From NCBI RefSeq assembly GCF_000022205.1, contig NC_012029.1, positions 930,001 to 994,000 on the forward strand: a stretch of DNA of 64,000 nt, written 5' to 3'. Under the pieces are notes generated by a model. That model was not told the DNA's origin. It saw only the letters and a program-made list of their open reading frames with translations, and did no database searches. The position numbers were made by a program, and so were the translations under genes. Each line of letters begins with the position of its first letter. The stretch's first letter is position 1. Origin of the DNA: Halorubrum lacusprofundi ATCC 49239 (lineage in GTDB: Archaea; Halobacteriota; Halobacteria; Halobacteriales; Haloferacaceae). This document shows, one piece after another, positions 50,644 through 63,872 of this stretch.

Positions 50644-52656
50644 TCAGTTCGGGTCGCGGAGCCCGTCGAGCGCCTTCGGGTTCTCCATCGACGAGAGATC
50701 TCCGGGGTCCTCGCCCTTATAAATCGACGCGATCGCGCGTCGGATGATCTTCCCGGACTGCGTCTTCGGGAAGGCGTCGACGAACAGCAGCTCGCGCGGT
50801 CGGAACGGCTTCCCGTGTTCCTCGCCGACGAGCGTCCGCAGCTCCTCTCGGAGGTCGTCGCTCGGCTCAATGTGGGGTTCGAGCACAACGTACGCGACCA
50901 CTGCGGTCCCGGTGGTGTCGTCGGGGACGCCGACTGCGGCCGCCTGGTTGACGGCGTCGTGGTCGATGAGTACGCCTTCGATCTCGGCCGGGCCGACCTT
51001 TCGGCCGGCGACGTTCAAGGCGTCGTCGGCGCGTCCGTGGAGGAACCAGAAGCCGTCTGCGTCCTTCTGTGCGAAGTCGCCGTGGTCCCACAGATCCTCC
51101 CACGTCGACCAGTACTCCTTCAAATAGCGCTCGTCGCCCGACCACAGCGACTTCGTCATCGAGGGACAGGAGTCGCGCGCGACGAGGTAGCCGCGCTCGC
51201 CCGACTCTTTGATCGACTCGCCACTCTCGTCGACGATATCGATGTCCATCCCGAGCCCCGGACCGCCCAGCGTGCAGGGTTTCAGCGGCTGGTTCGGCAT
51301 TGGCATGAGGAAGCAGCCGCAGATCTCCGTGCCGCCAGAGATGTTGATGATCGGGCAGTCGCCGCCGCCGACCGCGTCGTAGAACCAGCGCCACGATTCG
51401 GGATCCCACGGCTCGCCGGTCGAGCCCAAGATTCGGAGTGAGGAGAGATCGTGGTCCTCGACCCATTCGTCTCCGTGCTTGCGGAGCGCCCGGATCGCGG
51501 TCGGCGAGATGCCGAACTGCGTAATTCCGTGTCGGTCGATCATCTCCCAGAAGCGGTCCGGCTCCGGGTGGTCTGGTGCACCCTCGTACATCACCACCGT
51601 CCCGCCGGACGCGTGGTTCCCGATCAGCGTCCACGGCCCCATCATCCAGCCGATGTCGGAGACCCAGAAGAACCGGTCGGCCGGCTTCTGGTCGAAGCCG
51701 AAGTGGATCTCCTTGGCGCACTGCGTGAGGACGCCCGCGTGGGTGTGGACGATCCCCTTCGGCTCGCCGGTGGTCCCGGAGGAGTACAACAGCATGGACT
51801 CCTGATCGCTCGGGAGCCGCTTCGTCTCGTAGTCGACCGACCGCGACTCGATCGCCTCGGTCCACGTCACGTCGCGATCAGGGTTCCACGGAACCGGGTC
51901 CGCAGCGTCGCCCTCCGGCGTCGCGCCCAAGCGGTCGTAGACGACGACGTCATCGACGTGGCCGGCTGCCTCTATCGCCTCGTCGGCGGTCGCTTTCAGT
52001 CGCACCTCGCTCCCGCGACGGTAGAACCCGTCCCCGGTGAACAGGACCGACGGCTCGGCGTCTGCGATCCGAGTCGCCGTCGCCTCCGTGCCGAAGCCGG
52101 AGAAAATCGGCACTGCGATCGCGCCCACCTTTAAACAACCGTAGAGGATCGAGACGACCTCGGGCACCATCGGCATATACAACCCGACCGTGTCTCCGGT
52201 CTCGATCCCGACCGACTCCAAGTAGTTGGCGACGCGGTTGGTCTGTCGGGCCAGTTCGTGGAACGTGACTTCCCTGATATCGCCGGGCTCGCCCTCCCAG
52301 ATCAGCGCGACTCGGTTGCGGTTCGGCGAGTCGACGGCAGCGTGTCGGTCGACGACGTTGTGCGCGACGTTGATCTCGCCGCCGGGGTACCAGTCGGTGA
52401 ACTGCGGCCCTCCGCTGTCGTCGCGCACTGCGTCGTACTCGGTGTAGAAGTCGATGTCGAGGTAGTCGACGATCTCGTCCCAGAACCAGTCGACGCCGGA
52501 GGCCGGCTCGCCGTCGATCCCCGAGGTGGTCCGGGCGATGAGATCCTCGTAGTCGTCGATGCCGTACTCGCGCATGAACGCAGCGACGTTCGTCGACTCG
52601 GCGAACGCCTCGCTCGGCTCGTGTACGATCTCGTCTATTCCCTCGTACTCGTCCAT
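50644..52656 (-). CDS. AMP-forming acyl-CoA synthetase (acetyl-CoA synthetase-like)
   Basis: 670 residues of the ANL adenylating superfamily. Motifs include LLYSSGTTGEPKGIVHTHAG (about 287-306), YWSTWEDLWDHGDFAQKD and GRADDALNVAGRKVGPAEIEG (about 545-565), with the C-terminal catalytic lysine in KTQSGKIIRR. It activates a carboxylic acid with ATP and CoA. The length and the TDVGWMMG-like SDIGWMMGPW segment fit acetyl-CoA synthetase or a related short-chain ligase. Confidence 0.87.
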   Translation of the reverse strand: MDEYEGIDEIVHEPSEAFAESTNVAAFMREYGIDDYEDLIARTTSGIDGEPASGVDWFWDEIVDYLDIDFYTEYDAVRDDSGGPQFTDWYPGGEINVAHNVVDRHAAVDSPNRNRVALIWEGEPGDIREVTFHELARQTNRVANYLESVGIETGDTVGLYMPMVPEVVSILYGCLKVGAIAVPIFSGFGTEATATRIADAEPSVLFTGDGFYRRGSEVRLKATADEAIEAAGHVDDVVVYDRLGATPEGDAADPVPWNPDRDVTWTEAIESRSVDYETKRLPSDQESMLLYSSGTTGEPKGIVHTHAGVLTQCAKEIHFGFDQKPADRFFWVSDIGWMMGPWTLIGNHASGGTVVMYEGAPDHPEPDRFWEMIDRHGITQFGISPTAIRALRKHGDEWVEDHDLSSLRILGSTGEPWDPESWRWFYDAVGGGDCPIINISGGTEICGCFLMPMPNQPLKPCTLGGPGLGMDIDIVDESGESIKESGERGYLVARDSCPSMTKSLWSGDERYLKEYWSTWEDLWDHGDFAQKDADGFWFLHGRADDALNVAGRKVGPAEIEGVLIDHDAVNQAAAVGVPDDTTGTAVVAYVVLEPHIEPSDDLREELRTLVGEEHGKPFRPRELLFVDAFPKTQSGKIIRRAIASIYKGEDPGDLSSMENPKALDGLRDPN

Positions 52657-52707
52657 CTCGTCCGGAGGTTTTCGCGGTGACCGTAAGTAATTTTCCTGAA
52701 CCTTGGG

Positions 52708-53091
52708 CTACCGCGTGTCGACGCACTCGCCCGCAGTCGAGACGGTCCCGGCGTCGACGGCGACCGTTCCGTCGTACAGGGCGCAGACCGCTGCGTCCCA
52801 CGCGAGTCGCCCTTCCCAATCGCCGCCCGTCACGACAACCTCGTGACGCCCTGTCGCGTCAACGGTCACCTCGAACGCACGGGCGACGCCGGGGTCGATC
52901 CGATCGGTTTCCTCCGCGTACAGCGTCCCATCGTCGCCGCGCACGACCACGTCGATATCGACCGCTTCGTCGCCGTCGTTGCGAACTGTCAGGTCGAGCC
53001 GTCCGGAGTCGTTCTCTCCCGATCCGAGACAGCCTGCGACCGCGGAGGCGGTCACGGTCGCAGCCGCAGTGAGGAGTTCACGTCGATGCAT
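52708..53091 (-). CDS. Tat-type lipoprotein
   Basis: 127 residues. MHRRELLTAAATVTASAVAGC gives a twin-arginine signal and a lipobox with C21. The mature part is a single beta-sandwich domain (LDLTVRNDGDEAVDIDVVV, with ARAFEVTVDATGRHEVVV) like many haloarchaeal surface lipoproteins. It has two further cysteines (AVCALYD, GECVDTR). Role unknown; it is anchored at the outer membrane face. Confidence 0.78.
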   Translation of the reverse strand: MHRRELLTAAATVTASAVAGCLGSGENDSGRLDLTVRNDGDEAVDIDVVVRGDDGTLYAEETDRIDPGVARAFEVTVDATGRHEVVVTGGDWEGRLAWDAAVCALYDGTVAVDAGTVSTAGECVDTR

Positions 53092-53280
53092 AGGTAGCGA
53101 CTCGTCGCTACAAGACTTGAATACCACACACGCAGCCGTTCGAACGCGACACGGAGCGAGGGCGCTGTTGAAACCCTCTTCAGTAACATCTTCTCGTCCG
53201 AAATAGCGGTCTTCAGCAAGAGTTGGTCCAAGATAGTCCGCGTCATCAACGAGAAAAATCGCAGAGCTTTAGCTACCCCG
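53092..53280. other. Intergenic stretch, possible element remnant
   Basis: This 189-base region is less GC-rich than its flanks. It includes CTGTTGAAACCCTCTTCAG and, on the minus strand, an open run (LRFFSLMTRTILDQLLLKTAI) without a start. These could be a decayed insertion-sequence end, but I cannot assign a family. Confidence 0.3.
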
Positions 53281-54399
53281 TCACTCGACGTCGAGGTCGG
53301 CGAGCATGAGCGTCCACGCGTCGGCGTCGAAGACGTCCGCGTCGAAACCGCTCGTGTCGGTAGGGTCGGGAAGCGGGCGGACGACGTGAGTCGTCGTGGT
53401 GGCGAACCGGGCGAGCGGGAAGCTATCGTCCCGGAGGAAGCCGCGATGGCGGAGGACACCGGGGAACACTCGCGCGGGCGCCGTCACGACGTCGACGTCG
53501 GCAAGGTCGGCGAGTGCGGCGTCGAGTGCCGCCGCGAACGCGGGCGCGCGTTCCGGATCCGTAGTCATCGGCTGTACGTCCAACAGGAGCGCTTTTTCGG
53601 TGCCGTCGACAGTTTCGCGGCCGACCACGAGCGTCGCCACCGGGCGGCCGCCGCGGCGGGCAACGTACGTGGCGACGTCCCAGCGCGGGTTCGCGAACCG
53701 CCAGTCGAGATACGTCGTCGTCCGGGGAACGTGGACGGTATCGGGTCGTGTCTCCGTGTACACGGACCGAATCGCATGGGTAGCGGTGCCGTCCACGCGC
53801 TGGGCAGACACGTCCGCCATCGACGAGGTGAGGCGGTCGGCGACAGCGAGGACGGCGCGGACCGCCGGTGTCGCCGCTCGAGTGAGTACTGAGGTGTCGT
53901 GATCGTCGTCCGTCAGACTGGCGGAGATACCGGCCGCATTCTGGACGCGGTACCGCATCGGTACCGACGCCACTTCGGTCCAGTCGAACTTCTGGAGGCC
54001 GGGGCGGAGCGCGTCGCTGGGGAAGTTGAACAAAAGCTCCGCGCGCTCGGCCGTCGTCGACAACAGTTGTTCGGTCATCCGCGTGAAGAGACCGCACTGC
54101 CGGTGGTCGGAGTGAACGATCCAGTCCACCGGCTGTCGGACGGGGACCGTCCCTGCCGGGGTCGCGAGCGGAAGTGCTAGCAGGGGTTCCGCGCCGACGA
54201 CGCGGCCAGCGCACTCTGCGATCACCAGTTCGACGCGGTCGGTGAAGGGGTTGTCCACGAATCGCCAGTCGAACCACGCCGCGCTCTTCGAGCGCCCCCA
54301 GACGCTCTCGTACAGCGAGAGGAACGCCTCGCGGTCGCCCGACCCGCCCGCACGTATCGAGTAGTCATCTCCCTCGTCCGTTGCGTCTACCTGTTGCAT
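53281..54399 (-). CDS. GNAT family acetyltransferase
   Basis: 372 residues. Residues 1-170 hold a GNAT fold: AFLSLYESVWGRSKSAAWFDWRFVDNPF, IAECAGRVVGAEPLLALPL and VHSDHRQCGLFTRM (pattern R-x-x-G-x-x). A second beta-rich part follows (LDWRFANPRWDVATYVARRGGRPVATLVVG), a partial repeat of the first, suggesting a tandem GNAT protein. The start MQQVDATDEG is preferred over an ATG 123 nt upstream. Substrate unknown. Confidence 0.75.
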   Translation of the reverse strand: MQQVDATDEGDDYSIRAGGSGDREAFLSLYESVWGRSKSAAWFDWRFVDNPFTDRVELVIAECAGRVVGAEPLLALPLATPAGTVPVRQPVDWIVHSDHRQCGLFTRMTEQLLSTTAERAELLFNFPSDALRPGLQKFDWTEVASVPMRYRVQNAAGISASLTDDDHDTSVLTRAATPAVRAVLAVADRLTSSMADVSAQRVDGTATHAIRSVYTETRPDTVHVPRTTTYLDWRFANPRWDVATYVARRGGRPVATLVVGRETVDGTEKALLLDVQPMTTDPERAPAFAAALDAALADLADVDVVTAPARVFPGVLRHRGFLRDDSFPLARFATTTTHVVRPLPDPTDTSGFDADVFDADAWTLMLADLDVE

Positions 54400-54670
54400 A
54401 GCTGTCGAATACTGCCGATGACACCTTTGGTAGTCACCGAATACTTCGGAACGGATACGAAGGTCTCTCTGAGAGATACGCGTTTGATCAGTTTCGATCC
54501 CACTCACACGGATAGATATCAAACTTCAGAAGTAGGCACTACCGTGAGTTACGATCTCGCTGAGTGTTTATTCTCACGACCGATTCATCGCATTTCGGCT
54601 GCAAACAACCTCCCGTGAATCGTTCTCTGACACCCGATTCCGGAGGTGATTGCGATCGGCGATCCGGCCG
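54400..54670. other. Intergenic region between GNAT gene and gyrA
   Basis: 271 bases without a convincing gene. It has TTTATTCTCACGACC and other AT-rich patches, likely holding the promoter of the minus-strand GNAT gene at 54399 and the 3' end of the gyrBA transcript. Nothing else is visible. Confidence 0.35.
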
Positions 54671-59196
<4,526 letters not shown>

Positions 59197-60078
59197 CTAC
59201 CGTCGGTCGAGGGCGACCCGCGCCCGCTCGATGATCGCGGCGCGGACCCGATCCGGAGCCGTACCCTTGCTGCCCTCGCCGAACCGAACGGGCGTCTCCC
59301 TCGCGATCGCCTCGACGACTCGGTCGGCGACCGCGTCGACGGTCGCGCCCGCGTTCCGCCGATCGAGGTCGTCGACGACGCGCTCGAACCGGTCGTCGGT
59401 GGCATACTCCGAAACGATCGCCTCGATATCGTCTGGAACGTCGACTTCCGGAACGGTCTCGCCCGCGTCCGTCGCCGTACCCGCTGCGAGAAGCTTCCCG
59501 CGTCCTTGGCGCTTGTTGCGCACGACGACCCCGGCGGCCGGACCGTCGCGCCACGCCGAGTCGGGGATCGCGTAGGCCTCCGGGTCGAAGTCGCGGGCGT
59601 TCACCTCGCGCTCGACCGCGTTGACCGAGTCGAGGCCGACCCCCTCAAAGATGGCCGCGGCTGCGTCCGGCGGACGGAACGATCCCGTCCCCGACGCCGC
59701 CTGTGACCCCGCCTGCGACGCGATCCACACGTCGGTCCCGAGGAACGGCGGAAGCCGGTCCCAGTCGTAATCGGTTCCCTGATAGTGGGTGGCGACGCCG
59801 AAGAAGATCACGCCCTCGGGGTCGTCGACCGCGTCTCGGAGGGCCTCGCGGTCGAACCGGTCGCGGACGTGCCTGACGGCGGGCCGGAGCGCGATGGGGA
59901 CCGTCTCTGGGTCCGCGTACGTCGTTTCGGGGTCGCCAAAGCGGAGGAGGCCGGACTCGTCCATCCGGAATCGGAGCCCCGTCCCGTCGATCAGTTCGAG
60001 GAGCCAGAGGTGGCCCGTGAGGAGGTCGTCGGGGGCCTGCGAGTCGCGAACGTCGGGAAGGTGTGGGAACGAGCGCAT
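59197..60078 (-). CDS. RNA ligase-like nucleotidyltransferase, degenerate active site
   Basis: 293 residues. It looks like an RNA/DNA ligase adenylation domain: LLELIDGTGLRF (26-37) at motif I, VIFFGVATH (90-98) at motif III, PFLGTDVW (111-118) at motif IIIa and AGVVVRN (182-188) at motif IV. The KxDG lysine is replaced by L29 (LIDG), the motif III Glu by V95 and the motif IV Glu by A182. It therefore seems unable to form the usual enzyme-AMP. The remaining 90 residues are helical. It is divergent from the Fe-ADH-like gene, 150 bases apart. Confidence 0.65.
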   Translation of the reverse strand: MRSFPHLPDVRDSQAPDDLLTGHLWLLELIDGTGLRFRMDESGLLRFGDPETTYADPETVPIALRPAVRHVRDRFDREALRDAVDDPEGVIFFGVATHYQGTDYDWDRLPPFLGTDVWIASQAGSQAASGTGSFRPPDAAAAIFEGVGLDSVNAVEREVNARDFDPEAYAIPDSAWRDGPAAGVVVRNKRQGRGKLLAAGTATDAGETVPEVDVPDDIEAIVSEYATDDRFERVVDDLDRRNAGATVDAVADRVVEAIARETPVRFGEGSKGTAPDRVRAAIIERARVALDRR

Positions 60079-60228
60079 GGGTGGGCGATGATGGGTCGTC
60101 GAAGCGTGCGTCCCGGAGCGGGTTGGCTCTTGGGAGTCGACAGCGTGGCCCAACGTGCACGCTGAGCCCGCCCGACTGTGCCTCTCGCTCCCACAGCTAC
60201 AAGCCGCCCCCAGACGTACCGGCGTCCG

Positions 60229-61440
60229 ATGCTACCGATCGCAGACTCCTTCGAACACGACTATCAGGGCTGTGAGATCCGGTACGGCCGCGGGCGCGTC
60301 GCCGAACTCGGCGATGCCCTCGACGAACGGGAACTCGGTGACGCCCTCGTCGTCTGCGGCTCGAACGTCGGCGCCAACGAGGACCTGATGGACCCGATAC
60401 GCGAAGGGCTCGGTGACCGGCTCGCAGGGGTCTTCGACGGGACGACCCCGGACAAGCGCGTCGAGACGGCGTTCGATCTGCTCGATCGACGGGCCGAGGT
60501 CGGCGCAGACGCTCTCGTCGCGGTCGGCGGCGGGAGCAGCCTCGACATCGCGCGGCAGGCGACGCTCCTCGATGTCGACGGGCGGGACCTCGCTGACCTT
60601 CGCGCGGACGCTGAGGTCGGGGCGGACGCGCTCGGCGACCTCGCACCCAGGACCGACCCCGCGCTCCCCGTCGTCGTGATTCCGACGACGTTCGCGGGCG
60701 CAGACGTCTCGACAGGCGGCTCACTGGAGGTGCTCGACGCGGACGCCTCGCCCACCGGCCAGCCGATGACGGTCAGCGGCGGGGGCGCGATGCCCGCGAT
60801 CGACCTCGCGGACCCGGCGCTGTTCGAGACGACCCCGCAGTCGGTGCTGGCGGGCTCGGCCATGAACGGATTCAACAAGGGGATCGAGACGCCGTACGCT
60901 GCCGACGCTTCGCCCGTGAGCGACGCGACCGCGGTCCACGGGACGCGGCTCCTGCGGGACGCGCTCCCGCACGTCGCCGGCGACCGGCCCGACGATCCGG
61001 CGGCGACCGACCGCGCCGTGGTCGGCGCGCTGCTCGTCCAACTCGGACGGAAGATCTCGGTGATTCACGCGTTCGGCCACGGCTTCGCGCGTCGGTACGA
61101 CGTACAGCAGGGGACCGTCCACGCGGTGGTCGCGCCGCACGTCCTCGCGTACCTCTTCGACGAGGTGGACGCGAGCCGGCGGGCGCTCGCGAACGGGCTC
61201 GGCGTCGCGACCGCGGGCCGCGACGACGCCGCGATCGCCGAGGACGTGGTTAGCGAGGTCGCCGCGGTCCGCGACTCCCTCCCGGTCCCCTCGCGGCTCC
61301 GCGAGCTGGACCCGGTCGACGAAGACGATTTCCCCGCGATCGCCGAGTACATCGCCGACGACTGGTCGATGGAACAGGCCCCCGCCGACCTCGACGCGAC
61401 GCCCGAAGCGATCGAGGGTGTGCTACGCGAGGCGTGGTGA
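60229..61440 (+). CDS. Iron-ADH-fold protein with altered metal site
   Basis: 403 residues. The NAD(P)-binding GGGSSLDIAR (100-109) and general layout are those of Fe-dependent alcohol dehydrogenase. Aligned to FucO, its four metal ligands D196, H200, H263 and H277 fall exactly on N213, K217, H280 and Q294, with H284 matching H267. Three of four ligands are lost, so no iron or zinc is expected at this site. It may use the fold for another reaction or for binding. The ATG at 60229 is preferred to one 51 nt upstream. Confidence 0.75.
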   Translation: MLPIADSFEHDYQGCEIRYGRGRVAELGDALDERELGDALVVCGSNVGANEDLMDPIREGLGDRLAGVFDGTTPDKRVETAFDLLDRRAEVGADALVAVGGGSSLDIARQATLLDVDGRDLADLRADAEVGADALGDLAPRTDPALPVVVIPTTFAGADVSTGGSLEVLDADASPTGQPMTVSGGGAMPAIDLADPALFETTPQSVLAGSAMNGFNKGIETPYAADASPVSDATAVHGTRLLRDALPHVAGDRPDDPAATDRAVVGALLVQLGRKISVIHAFGHGFARRYDVQQGTVHAVVAPHVLAYLFDEVDASRRALANGLGVATAGRDDAAIAEDVVSEVAAVRDSLPVPSRLRELDPVDEDDFPAIAEYIADDWSMEQAPADLDATPEAIEGVLREAW

Positions 61441-61734
61441 AGATCGTTTATAACTGGTGCTGGATGCGACGTGGCTCACTTATAAACAATAGCGCGGTGG
61501 CGCGTGCCGGCGAGGCCGCCCCGCGGCCGAGCCCCACGCGCGAGGGAGTCGCTGGCGGCAGTAGCCGCCAGCGACAAGGCTGGGGAGGCACGAGGTGCGG
61601 CCGCAGTGCGGGGCTTTGGAGGCATTCGTATCGATCAGTCCTTTATAAGTAACCACGACAGCGTACAGCCGAGCGGCCGGGGATTTGGCGGTGTTCACCG
61701 CCGATCCGCAGACAACCGTTTAAAAGTGACCGCC
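61441..61734. repeat. Repeat-rich intergenic region with long hairpin
   Basis: No gene is visible. It holds a perfect 12-bp stem GTCGCTGGCGGC (61548-61559), loop AGTA, and the matching arm (61564-61575), then GGCTGGGGAGGC, shared in reverse with 616-979. Several TTTATAA elements (61446, 61479, 61642) mark it as the most complete repeat copy in the window. Confidence 0.65.
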
Positions 61735-63237
61735 TTAGTCGTCCACGGGAGCGTCCGGCCGGTACGCCTCGCTGATCGCCTTCCACTTCCCGGACCGGAA
61801 CCGCCAGTAGTTGATCGCGGCGGGGATCGTCGTCTCGGCGACGAACGCCAAGTACACGCCCCACAGCCCGATCGCGGGGAGCGCGATCTCCGGGATCGTC
61901 ACGCCGAGCCCCGGCACGTCGATGGCGGGCGTCGCCTCGTACGCCCCGACGTACGCCAGCGGAATCGACACGCAGAACATGCCGAGGAACTGGCTCGCGA
62001 AGGGGATCTTCGTGTCGCCGGCCGCGTCGAGCGGCCCCGCCGCTCCACCCGAGATCCCCTGGAAGACGACGGCGACGCAGGCCGCGTACACGAACGTGAT
62101 CGCGATCGGCACCTCGGGGCTCTCCGGGCTCTCCGCGAACAGCGCCACGATGTCGCCTGCGAAGACGGCCGTCAGCGCCGCGAAGACCACGTACGTCGCC
62201 ACGGAAAAGCGGATGATGTCGCGGGCGTACGCCTCCGCCTCTGCGGGGTCCTCGCCGCCGAGCTCCTGCCCGACCAGACTGGAGGAGGCGAGCCCGAAGC
62301 CCCAGCCGGGGGCGTTCATGATCCCCCAGATACGCCGGGCGATGACGAACGCGGCGACGGTGTTCTCGCCGAACACGTCGAGGATGGCGAGCATTGGGAA
62401 CTCCGCGGCCGTCCACACGAGGTTGCGCGCGCCGACCGGAACCCCGATCTCGACGAGGTCGTGGAGCATGTCCGGGTTCACGTACGAGCCGAACGGGTCG
62501 ATCGCGATCGGGAACTCGCCCATTCCGGGGAGTCGCCCCCGCAGGAGCCCGACCGCGAACGCGGCGACGGCGAGCACGTTCGAGAGGACGGTACCGAGCG
62601 CGGCGCCCTCGACGCCCCACCCCAGCCCGAAGATGAACGCGGCGCTGAGCACGATGTTCGCGATCGCGCCGCCGGCTCGAACCTGCATCGCGGTGTAGGC
62701 GTCGTCGCAGCCGACCAGCACCCGGCTGCCGACGAGGTTGAGCGCGGCGAATGGAACGCCGAGCCCGACGATCCGGAGGTAGTCGGCGCCGAACGCGATC
62801 GCGGCCTCGTTGCTGCTCAACACGTCGATGAAACGCGTCGGGAACGTCCAGAAGGTGACCGAGACGGGGATCGTGATCACGATAGCGAGGAGGACGCTCG
62901 CCCGGACGGCGTCGCCCAGTTCCGCGTACGCCTCCGCGCCGAACCGCTGGGAGACTAAGGCGATGGTGCCGCCGGCGACGCCGCCGCCGAGCGCGAACGC
63001 GAGCCCCCAGTAGGGGCCGGCGAAGCCGACGCCGGCGACCGCGCTGGTGCCGACGGCGACGCCGACCATCGCCACGTCGACCGCGTTCTTCGACATCCGG
63101 GCGATCCCCGTGACGATCCGCGGCCACGCGAGGTCCGTCGTCCGGACCACGCGGTGACGGTCGATCAGCCCCGCCCTCGCGAGGGCGAAGCCGATGTATA
63201 AGATTAGCGCACGGAACGGGTTCGGGAGGCGGGCCAC
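61735..63237 (-). CDS. MATE family efflux transporter
   Basis: 500 residues from a GTG start, with twelve hydrophobic helices in two halves (about 45-240 and 280-480). The halves show the MATE pattern: VDVAMVGVAVGTSAVAGVGFAG, GGTIALVSQRFGA, and in the second half ASSSLVGQELGGED. It probably exports organic cations or drugs in exchange for Na+ or H+; substrates unknown. An N-terminal basic stretch of about 40 residues precedes helix 1. Confidence 0.85.
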   Translation of the reverse strand: MARLPNPFRALILYIGFALARAGLIDRHRVVRTTDLAWPRIVTGIARMSKNAVDVAMVGVAVGTSAVAGVGFAGPYWGLAFALGGGVAGGTIALVSQRFGAEAYAELGDAVRASVLLAIVITIPVSVTFWTFPTRFIDVLSSNEAAIAFGADYLRIVGLGVPFAALNLVGSRVLVGCDDAYTAMQVRAGGAIANIVLSAAFIFGLGWGVEGAALGTVLSNVLAVAAFAVGLLRGRLPGMGEFPIAIDPFGSYVNPDMLHDLVEIGVPVGARNLVWTAAEFPMLAILDVFGENTVAAFVIARRIWGIMNAPGWGFGLASSSLVGQELGGEDPAEAEAYARDIIRFSVATYVVFAALTAVFAGDIVALFAESPESPEVPIAITFVYAACVAVVFQGISGGAAGPLDAAGDTKIPFASQFLGMFCVSIPLAYVGAYEATPAIDVPGLGVTIPEIALPAIGLWGVYLAFVAETTIPAAINYWRFRSGKWKAISEAYRPDAPVDD

Positions 63238-63368
63238 TGCGGATACGCTCCTTTCTCTGTGGGTAGTAAAGGGATTTCGTCACGCGGCGGGCGTTTCCGG
63301 ATCGGGAACCTGAAACGCGGCGACGACGGCGAGATCGACCTCAGGTACCAGACCACAGGCGCCCGATC

Positions 63369-63800
63369 TCAGGCGCCCGAGACGAGGTACACCGACGCCA
63401 CGGCGAAAGCGATCCCCACCGCCTTCCGAGCGGTGAACGACTCGCCCAGAAAGACGAAGCCGATCACCGAGGAGAACACGAGGAACATCGCGAAGATGGG
63501 CGTCACGACGCTCACCGGACCGAGCGCGAGCGAGCGGTACAGCGCTAAGATTCCGATCCCGAGGAAGACGCCGGCCGCGAGCACGTGGACGATTTTCGGC
63601 GAAGTGAGATGGCCGACGAACCCCTGTCCGGTGTACGCGAGCACGCCCACGGCCATGCAGATGAGAAGCGAGTTAGAGATCACCACGGCGACGTCGCTCG
63701 GGACCGCATTCGGTCCCGTGGTCGCGACCCGCATCAGCGGCGAGACGAGCGCGTACGCGCCCATTGCGAGGAGCGCGTAGGGGAGATAGGTAGCGTCCAT
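63369..63800 (-). CDS. EamA (DMT) family transporter, half-size
   Basis: 143 residues with five hydrophobic helices, i.e. one EamA repeat rather than the usual two, as in small DMT transporters. Conserved stretches are FLGIGILALYRSLALGPVSVVTPI and FLGESFTARKAVGIAFAVASVYLV. It would work as a dimer for export of small metabolites. The rest of a two-repeat protein is not found nearby. Confidence 0.82.
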   Translation of the reverse strand: MDATYLPYALLAMGAYALVSPLMRVATTGPNAVPSDVAVVISNSLLICMAVGVLAYTGQGFVGHLTSPKIVHVLAAGVFLGIGILALYRSLALGPVSVVTPIFAMFLVFSSVIGFVFLGESFTARKAVGIAFAVASVYLVSGA

Positions 63801-63872
63801 ACCGGCCGGTCGGCCGGGGCGAACTAGTGCCTACCGAACCGCGGCCACCGATCTACGTTTCACAGCGCGAAG

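Noticed and set aside
53052-53459. 135-residue frame on the minus strand between lipoprotein and GNAT genes
   Set aside because: Most of it overlaps both annotated genes in another frame; only the middle could be an old element.
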